Origin: Ramlibacter sp. PS4R-6
GTDB lineage: Bacteria > Pseudomonadota > Gammaproteobacteria > Burkholderiales > Burkholderiaceae_C
Direction of reading: 5' to 3'
Assembly: GCF_037572775.1 (NCBI RefSeq)
Contig: NZ_JBBHKA010000001.1
Span: forward strand, 682,001-746,000
DNA length: 64,000 nucleotides
Position 1 is the stretch's first letter, and every line of letters begins with the position of its first letter. Made by a program: the position numbers and the translations under genes. The notes beneath the pieces were generated by a model. The model had not been told where the DNA came from. It made no database searches and saw nothing but the letters and a program-made list of their open reading frames with translations. Shown here one piece after another: positions 6,915 through 13,658 of this stretch.

Positions 6915-8915
6915 TCAGCCGGCCGCGTTGCGCTGGCGCGCCAGTTCCACGTACCAGTCCATCGCCGCCGGGTTGGCCATCGCGTCGCGGTTGACCACCT
7001 TCTCGATCGGCTGGCCCAGCAGCAGCTTCTTCACCGGCAGTTCCTGCTTCTTGCCGGTGAGCGTGCGCGGAATCTCCGGCACCTGGTAGAGCTGGTCCGG
7101 CACGAAGCGCGGCGACACGGCATCCCGGATCGCGCCGTTGATGCGCGCGCGCATGGTGTCGTCGAGCGCGTGGCCTTCGCGCAGCACGACGAACAGCGGC
7201 ATCCAGCTGTCGCGGCCGAGGAACTCGAGGTCCACCACCATCGAGTCGAGCACCTCCGGTATCGCCTCGACCGCGCGGTACAGCTCGCTGGTGCCCATGC
7301 GCAGGCCGTGACGGTTGATGGTCGCGTCGCTGCGGCCGTAGATGACGCAGGAGCCGCGCTCCGTCACCTTCAGCCAGTCGCCATGCCGCCAGACGCCGGG
7401 GTACATGTCGAAGTAGGAAGCGATGTAGCGCTTGTTGCCGTCGTCGCCCCAGAAGTACAGCGGCATGGACGGGATCGGCTTCGTGCACACCAGCTCGCCC
7501 ACTTCGCCGACGACGGGCTCGCCCGCCTCGTTCCAGGCTTCGACCGCGCAGCCGAGCAGGCGGCACTGCATCTCGCCGGGCACGAGGGGCAGCTCGCGGT
7601 TGCCGCCGATGAAGGCGCCGGCGAAGTCGGTGCCGCCCGAGATGTTGGACCACCACATGCCCGGCTTGCCGATGCGCGCGAACTGGCCGTTCACCCATTG
7701 CTGCACGTCTTCCGACAGGGGCGAGCCGGTCGTGCCGAGTGCGCGCACCTTCGACAGGTCGCCACAGGCCGCCAGGTCGATGCCCGCCTTCATGCAGTTC
7801 GCGAAGAACGCCGCGCCGGCACCAAAGAAGGTCGCGCCGACTTCCGCGCCGAAACGCCACAGCGTCGTCCAGTCGGGGCGCTCGCGCGAGCCGCCGGGGT
7901 TGCCGTCGTAGATGCAGCAGGTCGTGCCGTTCAACAACCCCGCCATCTGCGCGTTCCACATCACCCAGCCCGTGGAGCTGTACCAGTGGAAGCGTTCGCC
8001 GAAGGTGTTCGGCGCGTAGCTGCAGCCGACGTCGCTGTGCAGGACCAGGTGCGCCAGCATCACCAGCAGGATGCCGCCCTGCCCGTGCACGATGGGCTTG
8101 GGCAGGCCCGTCGTCCCGCTCGAATAGACGATCCACACCGGGTGGTCGAACGGCAGCCACTCGGGTTCGAAGGCACGCACGGTCGCGTCGTCGCGACGCA
8201 GCACTTCACCGAGATCTGCGAAGGGCTGCAACTTCGCGGCATCGATGCCGAGGTTGCGATGCAGGACGACGTGTGTCACCGATGGCAGGGCCGCGCGCAG
8301 TTCCGCGACCACGGCGGTGCGGTCGAAGTCGCGGCCGCCATACGTCACGCCGTCGCACGCGATCAGCACTTTGGGCTCGATCTGACGGAATCGGTCGAGC
8401 ACCGCGTTCGTCCCCATGTCGGGCGCGCAGATGCTCCACACGCCGCCCAGGCTCGTGACGGCGAGGAAGGCGACGATGGCTTCGGGCACGTTGGGCAGGT
8501 ACGCGGCTACGCGGTCCCCGCGCTGCAGGCCCTGCTCCTTCAGGTGGACGGCCAGGGCCGCCGACTGGCGCTTCAACTCCGGCCACGACAGCTCACGCGC
8601 GTCGCCCTTCTCGTTGCGGCTGACGACGGCGGGCAGGCCGGCGGCGTGCGCGGCATCGACATGGCGGAACACCTGTTGCGCGTAATTGACCTGCGCGCCC
8701 TCAAACCAGCGCGTGCCCGGCATGGTCTCGTCGGCCAGCACGGCACGATGCGGCGTGGGTGACTGCAGCTGGAAGTAGTCCCAGACGGCCTGCCAGAACG
8801 CGGTCAGGTCGTCGACCGACCAGCGCCACAGCGCGTCGTAGCCGGGGAAGGCCAGGCCGCGCTGGTGTTTCAGCCAGTCCTGGAACAGCCGGATCTGGGG
8901 AACGGGGGACTTCAT
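6915..8915 (-). CDS. aacS: acetoacetyl-CoA synthetase (acetoacetate-CoA ligase)
   Basis: A 666-residue ANL-superfamily ligase: ATP + acetoacetate + CoA to acetoacetyl-CoA, linked to ketone-body and PHB turnover. Motifs are the P-loop WIVYSSGTTGLPKPIVHG, the A5 region ISGGTDFAGAFIGG, the hinge YGRSDATINRHGLRMGTSELY and the C-terminal catalytic Lys region RTLTGKKQELPVKKLL. The length and the N-terminal domain (QDWLKHQRG, DLTAFWQAVWDYF) match AacS rather than acetyl-CoA synthetase. It is divergent from the TetR gene; a shared 54-bp region carries the predicted operator, so TetR control is likely. Confidence 0.95.
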   Translation of the reverse strand: MKSPVPQIRLFQDWLKHQRGLAFPGYDALWRWSVDDLTAFWQAVWDYFQLQSPTPHRAVLADETMPGTRWFEGAQVNYAQQVFRHVDAAHAAGLPAVVSRNEKGDARELSWPELKRQSAALAVHLKEQGLQRGDRVAAYLPNVPEAIVAFLAVTSLGGVWSICAPDMGTNAVLDRFRQIEPKVLIACDGVTYGGRDFDRTAVVAELRAALPSVTHVVLHRNLGIDAAKLQPFADLGEVLRRDDATVRAFEPEWLPFDHPVWIVYSSGTTGLPKPIVHGQGGILLVMLAHLVLHSDVGCSYAPNTFGERFHWYSSTGWVMWNAQMAGLLNGTTCCIYDGNPGGSRERPDWTTLWRFGAEVGATFFGAGAAFFANCMKAGIDLAACGDLSKVRALGTTGSPLSEDVQQWVNGQFARIGKPGMWWSNISGGTDFAGAFIGGNRELPLVPGEMQCRLLGCAVEAWNEAGEPVVGEVGELVCTKPIPSMPLYFWGDDGNKRYIASYFDMYPGVWRHGDWLKVTERGSCVIYGRSDATINRHGLRMGTSELYRAVEAIPEVLDSMVVDLEFLGRDSWMPLFVVLREGHALDDTMRARINGAIRDAVSPRFVPDQLYQVPEIPRTLTGKKQELPVKKLLLGQPIEKVVNRDAMANPAAMDWYVELARQRNAAG

Positions 8916-8935
8916 GGGCCAAAGCTTAGGGGTGC

Positions 8936-8963
8936 TTGCAATTTCGCACGACTGTGCTAAATT
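8936..8963 (+). promoter_or_regulatory. tetR promoter with embedded inverted-repeat operator (aacS/tetR divergent region)
   Basis: TTGCAA (8936-8941), a 16-bp spacer and TAAATT (8958-8963) form a good sigma70-type promoter. Its -10 ends only 6 bp before the tetR ATG at 8970, which implies a leaderless or nearly leaderless mRNA; no Shine-Dalgarno is visible. Between the hexamers lies TTCGCAC-GACT-GTGCTAA (8943-8960), an inverted repeat matching the site at 9616-9633. A TetR dimer here would block this promoter and could affect aacS. Confidence 0.6.
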
Positions 8964-8969
8964 AGGCGC

Positions 8970-9572
8970 ATGGATGCCCGGACCCAGAAGAGCGAACTGA
9001 CCCGCGCCGCGATCGTCGGCGCGGCGCTGGACCTCGCGTCCTTCGAGGGGCTGGAGGCCATCACGCTGCAGGCAGTGGCCGACCGCATCGGCCTGTCCAA
9101 GAGCGGCGTGTTCTCGCGCGTCGGCTCGCGCGAGGCGCTGCAGAAAGCCGTGGTCGAGGAATTCGGCCGCCGCTTCATCGGCGACGTCTTCGTGCCGGCG
9201 ATGCAGTTGCCCAAGGGCCTGCCGCGCCTGGACGACATCATGCAGCGCTGGATCGTGCGCACGCGCGACGTCGATTCGCACACGGCCTGCATCTTCTCGG
9301 CCGGCGCTTTCGAGTTCGACGACCGCGAAGGGCCGCTGCGCGACCTGCTGCACGCCGAAGTGACGCGCTGGCGCGCCGCGCTGCGCCGCAGCGTGCTGCA
9401 GGCCGTCGAGGAAGGCCACCTGAAGGCCGACACCGATCCCGAGCAGCTGGTCGCCGAGATGTACGGCCTGGTGCTGGGCCTGGTGCACGACGTGCGCTTC
9501 CTGCGCGACGGTCGCGCCCCCGAGCGCACCCGCGCGAGCTGGCAGCGCCTGCTGGCCACCTACCGTTCCTGA
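8970..9572 (+). CDS. TetR/AcrR-family transcriptional regulator
   Basis: A 200-residue regulator with an N-terminal TetR HTH (residues about 15-60: AVADRIGLSKSGVFSRVGSREAL) and a C-terminal ligand domain of the TetR_C type with the MYGLVLGLVHDVRFL helix. It is transcribed divergently from aacS and followed by a microprotein/hydrolase pair whose promoter region carries the same inverted repeat as its own. The inferred regulon is itself, possibly aacS, and the 9648-10660 genes. The ligand is unknown but may be an acyl or lipid-like compound, given aacS and the hydrolase. Confidence 0.92.
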   Translation: MDARTQKSELTRAAIVGAALDLASFEGLEAITLQAVADRIGLSKSGVFSRVGSREALQKAVVEEFGRRFIGDVFVPAMQLPKGLPRLDDIMQRWIVRTRDVDSHTACIFSAGAFEFDDREGPLRDLLHAEVTRWRAALRRSVLQAVEEGHLKADTDPEQLVAEMYGLVLGLVHDVRFLRDGRAPERTRASWQRLLATYRS

Positions 9573-9615
9573 ACCCCGAGACGCGATGACTTCCTTCCAC
9601 CGCGCTCGACCCAAA

Positions 9616-9633
9616 TTCGCACACCCGTGCGAA
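9616..9633. promoter_or_regulatory. second TetR-type operator, perfect inverted repeat
   Basis: TTCGCAC-ACCC-GTGCGAA is a perfect 7-bp inverted repeat with a 4-bp spacer. It shares its left arm and geometry with the site at 8943-8960 (TTCGCAC-N4-GTGCTAA). It lies 14 bp upstream of the 37-codon ORF at 9648 and partly abuts its Shine-Dalgarno (AAAAGGAGA). Two copies flanking the tetR gene strongly suggest a specific operator. Confidence 0.6.
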
Positions 9634-9647
9634 AAAAGGAGATTGTC

Positions 9648-9761
9648 ATGCTGACCGTCCTCATCATCGCCCTGGCCTACGCCGCCGTGCGCGGCGCTTT
9701 CGCCGCCGCGCGTTCCTGGCGCGACCTGCCGCGTTCCAACGACGACATGGTGTACTTCTGA
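9648..9761 (+). CDS. 37-residue membrane microprotein
   Basis: A short ORF with a strong Shine-Dalgarno (AAGGAGA about 7 nt before the ATG). The N-terminal half is a single hydrophobic helix (MLTVLIIALAYAAVRGAF) followed by a charged tail (RSWRDLPRSNDD). Its TGA overlaps the next ATG as TGATG, so it is translationally coupled to the alpha/beta hydrolase. The operator-like repeat directly upstream supports real expression. I do not recognise the family. It may be a membrane tether or regulator, or mainly a leader that sets hydrolase translation. Confidence 0.65.
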   Translation: MLTVLIIALAYAAVRGAFAAARSWRDLPRSNDDMVYF

Positions 9762-10660
9762 TGGGCGCGCAGGTGACCACGCGCAGCGCCGTGCAGGCGA
9801 CGTCGACCTTCTACCAGGCCAGTCCCGGCATCCGTGCGTTCCGCATGGGGCTCGCCGCGGCCGAACGCATGTGGCCGGCGCTCGCCGTGCGCATGGCCAC
9901 GCGCCTGTTCCTCACGCCGCTGCCGCCCAAGTGGCTGCACCGCCGCGGCAGCTGGCAGAAGGACTGGCGCGCCGAGTCGTGGCCCTTCGAGGATGCGAGC
10001 GTCACGGTGTATTCGCCCGTGGTGGCGCCGCATGCGCCCGTCGTGCTGCTGGTGCACGGCTGGGGCGGCCACGCAGCGCAGATGCTGCCGCTGGCCGAGA
10101 GCATCGCGGCGCAGGGACTGCGCCCCGTGCTGCTGGAGATGCCGGCGCATGGCGCGAGCCGGGGCGGCGCCAGCACCTTGCCGCAGTTCGCACGCGCCAT
10201 CGAGTACGTCGTTGCGCGGCTGCAGCAGCAGGGCTTCGTGGTGCGCGCGCTGGTCGCCCACTCGCTCGGCGCCACCGCGAGTGCCTTCGTCACGGCGCGC
10301 GGCCTGCCGGTGCAGCGCGTGGTGCTGATCGCGCCCGCGGCTTCGCCGCCCGAATACACGCGCCTCTTCGCACAGGTCTTCGGCCTGTCCGAAGGCACGC
10401 GCGCCGCGATGCAGCGGCGCATCGAGGCGCGCGAAGGCATCCTGATGCCGCAGTTCGAACCCGCTGCCGTGGGCTCGCGCATCCGCGTGCCGACACTCGT
10501 GGTGCACGACCGCGGCGACAGCATCAACCGCTTTCCCGACGGCCAGGCCTACGCTCAAGCCATCCGCGAGTCGAAGCTGTCCGCGACGGAAGGCCTGGGC
10601 CACCGCAAGATCCTCAAGGACGCCGGGGTCATCGGCGAGGTCGCGATCTTCGTCGCCTGA
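9761..10660 (+). CDS. alpha/beta fold hydrolase
   Basis: A 299-residue hydrolase. Visible are the oxyanion loop LVHGWGGH (about residue 98), the nucleophile elbow AHSLGATA, the acid in VVHDRGDSINRF and the His in GLGHRKIL, so the catalytic triad is present. The N-terminal 80 residues include a conserved-looking helical lead (FRMGLAAAERMWPALAVRMATRLFL) found in YheT/lysophospholipase-like hydrolases. The ATG overlaps the stop of the upstream microprotein. Predicted TetR control links it to aacS; a role in lipid, ester or PHB-related turnover is possible but not shown. Confidence 0.9.
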   Translation: MGAQVTTRSAVQATSTFYQASPGIRAFRMGLAAAERMWPALAVRMATRLFLTPLPPKWLHRRGSWQKDWRAESWPFEDASVTVYSPVVAPHAPVVLLVHGWGGHAAQMLPLAESIAAQGLRPVLLEMPAHGASRGGASTLPQFARAIEYVVARLQQQGFVVRALVAHSLGATASAFVTARGLPVQRVVLIAPAASPPEYTRLFAQVFGLSEGTRAAMQRRIEAREGILMPQFEPAAVGSRIRVPTLVVHDRGDSINRFPDGQAYAQAIRESKLSATEGLGHRKILKDAGVIGEVAIFVA

Positions 10661-10728
10661 GGGCGCGCTTGCGCGCGCGGGGCCCAGCCCCTAGCATCGC
10701 CACACTTTCAAAACCAGGAGTGAGGCGC

Positions 10729-12051
10729 ATGGGATTCTTCGACTGGACACAGCGGCCCGCCGACGTGCTGCAGCAAGGCGGCGTGATCGCGCCCGACGAG
10801 CGGCTGCCGTGGCCGCAGACCGCGGCGATGGGCGTGCAGCACGTGATCGCGATGTTCGGCGCCACCGTGCTCGCGCCCATCCTCATGGGGTTCGACCCCA
10901 ACATCGCCATCCTCATGAGCGGCATCGGCACGCTGGTGTTCTTCCTGATCACCGGCGGCAAGGTGCCCAGCTACCTCGGCTCCAGCTTCGCCTTCATCGG
11001 CGTCGTGATCGCGGCCACCGCGTACGCCGGCAAGGGGGCCAACGCCAACATCGGCGTCGCGCTGGGCGGCATCATCGCGTGCGGCATCGTCTACGCCATC
11101 ATCGGCGCCGTCGTGCATTCGGTCGGCTCGGGCTGGATCGAGCGCCTGATGCCGCCGGTGGTCACGGGCGCGGTCGTCGCGGTGATCGGCCTGAACCTGG
11201 CCGGCATCCCCGTGAAGAACATGGCCGCGAGCAACTTCGACTCGTGGATGCAGGCCGTCACCTTCGTCTGCGTGGGCCTGGTCGCCGTCTTCACGCGCGG
11301 CATGGTGCAGCGCCTGCTGATCCTGGTTGGCCTGGTCATCGCCAGCATCGTCTACGCGGTCCTCGCCAACGGCATGGGACTGGGCAAGCCGATGGACCTG
11401 TCGGGCATCGCCAACGCGGCATGGTTCGGCGCGCCCGCGTTCTCCTCGCCGGTGTTCGATCCCGCCGCCATGCTGCTGATCGCGCCGGTCGCGGTCATCC
11501 TGGTGGCCGAGAACCTCGGCCACATCAAGGCCGTCACCGCGATGACGGGGCGCAACCTCGACCAGTACATGGGCCGCGCCTTCATGGGCGACGGCATCGC
11601 CACCGTGCTGAGCGGCGGCGTCGGCGGCACCGGCGTGACGACCTATGCCGAGAACATCGGCGTGATGGCGGCGACCAAGATCTATTCGACGGCGGCGTTC
11701 GTGTTTGCCGCTGCCTTCGCCATCGTGCTCGGTTTCTCGCCGAAGTTCGGCGCGGTGATCCAGGCCATCCCGCTGCCGGTGATGGGCGGCGTGTCGATCG
11801 TGGTGTTCGGCCTGATCGCCGCCGCGGGCGCGAAGATCTGGGTCGACAACCGCGTCGACTTCTCGCAGAACCGCAACCTGATCGTCGCCGCGATCACGCT
11901 GGTGCTGGGCACGGGCGACTTCACGCTGGCCTTCGGCGGCTTCAAGCTGGGCGGCATCGGCACCGCCACCTTCGGCGCGATCATCCTGTATGCGCTGCTC
12001 AATCGCGGCAACGAGCCGGCGGCGCGGGCGGCGCCGGCCGACGCGACCTGA
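10729..12051 (+). CDS. rutG: NCS2 uracil/xanthine permease (RutG/UraA-like)
   Basis: A 440-residue nucleobase:cation symporter-2 protein with about 14 TM segments; it imports uracil or a related base with protons. Family motifs include VPSYLGSSFAFIG near TM3, the substrate-site helix VAENLGHIKAVTAMTGR with its Glu, and GGTGVTTYAENIGVMAATK. Length and motif wording are closest to RutG/uracil permeases. An AGGAG lies about 9 nt upstream of the ATG. No pyrimidine catabolic genes accompany it, so the symbol indicates family resemblance only. The end is 3 bp from the convergent adenosyltransferase. Confidence 0.9.
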   Translation: MGFFDWTQRPADVLQQGGVIAPDERLPWPQTAAMGVQHVIAMFGATVLAPILMGFDPNIAILMSGIGTLVFFLITGGKVPSYLGSSFAFIGVVIAATAYAGKGANANIGVALGGIIACGIVYAIIGAVVHSVGSGWIERLMPPVVTGAVVAVIGLNLAGIPVKNMAASNFDSWMQAVTFVCVGLVAVFTRGMVQRLLILVGLVIASIVYAVLANGMGLGKPMDLSGIANAAWFGAPAFSSPVFDPAAMLLIAPVAVILVAENLGHIKAVTAMTGRNLDQYMGRAFMGDGIATVLSGGVGGTGVTTYAENIGVMAATKIYSTAAFVFAAAFAIVLGFSPKFGAVIQAIPLPVMGGVSIVVFGLIAAAGAKIWVDNRVDFSQNRNLIVAAITLVLGTGDFTLAFGGFKLGGIGTATFGAIILYALLNRGNEPAARAAPADAT

Positions 12052-12054
12052 GCG

Positions 12055-12612
12055 TCAGGAGCGAGCCAGGCGCTCGCTCTTCCAGTACACGTCGTCGCCG
12101 CCGTCGGCGCGATTGAGCACGCGCGCCAGCACGAACATCAGGTCGCTCAGGCGGTTGAGGTAGTGGCGCGGCGTGTCGCGCACGGCTTCGGCCTTGCCCA
12201 GTGAGACAACGGCGCGCTCGGCGCGGCGGGCGACGGTGCGGCACACATGCGCCTGCGACGCCGCGCGGTTGCCGGCCGGCAAGATGAACTCCTCGAGCTT
12301 GGGCAGGCGCGCGTTGTGCGCGGCGAGCGCGGCATCGAGCGCCGCCACCGCCTCGTGCTTCAGCAATTCAAAACCGGGAATGGACAGCTCGCCGCCCAGG
12401 TTGAAGAGCTGGTGCTGGATCTCGACGAGCAGCTCGCGCACCTCGGCGGGCAATTGCTCGCATAGCAGCAGGCCGATGTGCGAATTGAGCTCGTCCACGT
12501 CGCCCATGGCGTGCACGCGCAGGCTGTCCTTGCCCACGCGCGTGTTGTCGCCCAGGCCGGTGGTGCCGTCGTCCCCGGTGCGCGTGGCGATCTGCGTCAG
12601 CCGTTTTCCCAT
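12055..12612 (-). CDS. cob(I)yrinic acid a,c-diamide / cob(I)alamin adenosyltransferase, PduO type
   Basis: A 185-residue ATR that moves the adenosyl group of ATP to reduced corrinoid, making adenosylcobalamin. Diagnostic segments are the N-terminal ATP site TRTGDDGTTGLGDNTRV, HAMGDVDELNSHIG, and the C-terminal CRTVARRAERAV and LNRLSDLMFVLAR helices. The length matches single-domain PduO-type enzymes. It is convergent with the permease gene and divergent from the EF-hand pair. Confidence 0.95.
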   Translation of the reverse strand: MGKRLTQIATRTGDDGTTGLGDNTRVGKDSLRVHAMGDVDELNSHIGLLLCEQLPAEVRELLVEIQHQLFNLGGELSIPGFELLKHEAVAALDAALAAHNARLPKLEEFILPAGNRAASQAHVCRTVARRAERAVVSLGKAEAVRDTPRHYLNRLSDLMFVLARVLNRADGGDDVYWKSERLARS

Positions 12613-12716
12613 GGCGCCATTGTCCCCGAACCGTCGCGATGGTCCTACACCAACAGGCGGCATTCGCGGCGAGAAGGACCCGCCGCCCAGCCGGACCATG
12701 CGATGAGGAGCAGACC

Positions 12717-13280
12717 ATGCAGACACGTCCTTTCCTCACCTTGGCCGCGGCGGCTCTCGCGCTGCTGGCCACGACCGCCGATGCGCAGATGCGGCGCATC
12801 ACGTCCGTCCCGCAACCCACGCGCCAGGCGCCGGCGGCCGGCGTCGCGACCCTCGGGCTGCCCAACCCGGCCGGGCTGGCATCGCCCGTGCCCGCGGGGT
12901 TGACGCCGCCGACACCGGCGAGCCTGACGCCCCCCGGCACGCCCAATGTGGCTTCGCCGGGCACCGCGCCCGGCAGTCCCGCGATCGACGCCGGCATCGC
13001 CCAGACCTACGTCGGCGGTGGTGGCGGCGGCGCCGTGTACGGCGCGGCGCCGGTGGCCGCCGCAGGCGGCACGAACGCCATGGGCGCCGCAGGCTACGCG
13101 CGCGGGCCGCTGTCGGCGGTCGACATCGCGCGCGGCTTCCTCGAGAGCGACCTGAACCACGACGGCGAGCTGTCGCGCAGCGAAGCCCAGCGGCTGATGC
13201 TGCCCGTTCCGTTCGACGAGCTCGATCGCAACCATGACGGCATGCTGTCGCGCTTCGAATACGACGACGCGTTCCGGTGA
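12717..13280 (+). CDS. secreted EF-hand protein, upstream member
   Basis: A 187-residue protein with a Sec signal peptide (MQTRPFLTLAAAALALLATTADAQ, cleavage after ADA likely), a long Pro/Ala/Gly-rich low-complexity linker (residues 30-130) and two C-terminal EF-hand loops, DLNHDGELSRSE and DRNHDGMLSRFE, with the expected acidic Ca2+ ligands. The ATG at 12717 has AGGAG just upstream; longer frames lack support. Its stop overlaps the next start as GTGA. Probably a periplasmic or extracellular calcium-binding protein; the partner is unknown. Confidence 0.85.
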   Translation: MQTRPFLTLAAAALALLATTADAQMRRITSVPQPTRQAPAAGVATLGLPNPAGLASPVPAGLTPPTPASLTPPGTPNVASPGTAPGSPAIDAGIAQTYVGGGGGGAVYGAAPVAAAGGTNAMGAAGYARGPLSAVDIARGFLESDLNHDGELSRSEAQRLMLPVPFDELDRNHDGMLSRFEYDDAFR

Positions 13281-13597
13281 AACAGCTGCTCGCCCTGCTG
13301 TGCGCAGCGTGGCTGGCCACGCCGGGCCTCGCGCAAACGCCTGCAACCGCCGCGGTGCCGCCGGCGGTGGCGCCGGCGGTTGGGGCGCCGCTGACGCAAC
13401 CCCTGCCGTCGAACCGCTGGACGGCGGCGCAGGCGCGTGAAGCCTTTCAGCTCGCTGACGCCAACGGCGACGGCCGCCTCACGCGCGCCGAAGCCCAGCG
13501 CCTGGCGATCATGCCGCGCAGCTTCGAGGAAGCGGACCTCAACAAGGACGGGATGCTGACGCTGGACGAGTACCAGGCGTCGTTCGCCACCCCGTAG
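13277..13597 (+). CDS. secreted EF-hand protein, downstream member
   Basis: A 106-residue protein with a signal peptide (MKQLLALLCAAWLATPGLAQ), an Ala/Pro/Val linker and two EF-hand loops, DANGDGRLTRAE and DLNKDGMLTLDE. The GTG start at 13277 overlaps the previous TGA by 4 bp. It has the same design as the upstream protein with a shorter linker, so the pair probably arose by duplication and may act together in periplasmic Ca2+ binding. No enzymatic domain is present. Confidence 0.85.
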   Translation: MKQLLALLCAAWLATPGLAQTPATAAVPPAVAPAVGAPLTQPLPSNRWTAAQAREAFQLADANGDGRLTRAEAQRLAIMPRSFEEADLNKDGMLTLDEYQASFATP

Positions 13598-13634
13598 CAG
13601 CCGCATGGCGGCCGGGGGCCGCGAGAACTAAACT

Positions 13635-13657
13635 GGGCAGCCACCCAGGAGCTGCCC
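13635..13657 (+). promoter_or_regulatory. hairpin covering the ribosome binding site of the FAD dehydrogenase
   Basis: GGGCAGC (13635-13641) and GCTGCCC (13651-13657) are perfect 7-bp arms around a 9-nt loop, CACCCAGGA. The Shine-Dalgarno AGGAG straddles the loop and 3' arm, and the ATG follows one base after the stem. In mRNA this GC-rich stem would compete with ribosome binding. It lacks a U-tract, so it is not a clear terminator. Confidence 0.4.
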
Positions 13658-13658
13658 C

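Noticed and set aside
4979-6994. 671-residue plus-strand open frame
   Set aside because: It is Arg/Ala/His-rich low-complexity sequence in the wrong frame of EamA and antisense to the Rieske gene. High GC creates such long shadow frames.
9072-9614. Upstream extension of aacS to 9614
   Set aside because: The extension covers the tetR gene in antisense and has no domain. The AacS family starts at MKSPVPQ (8915).
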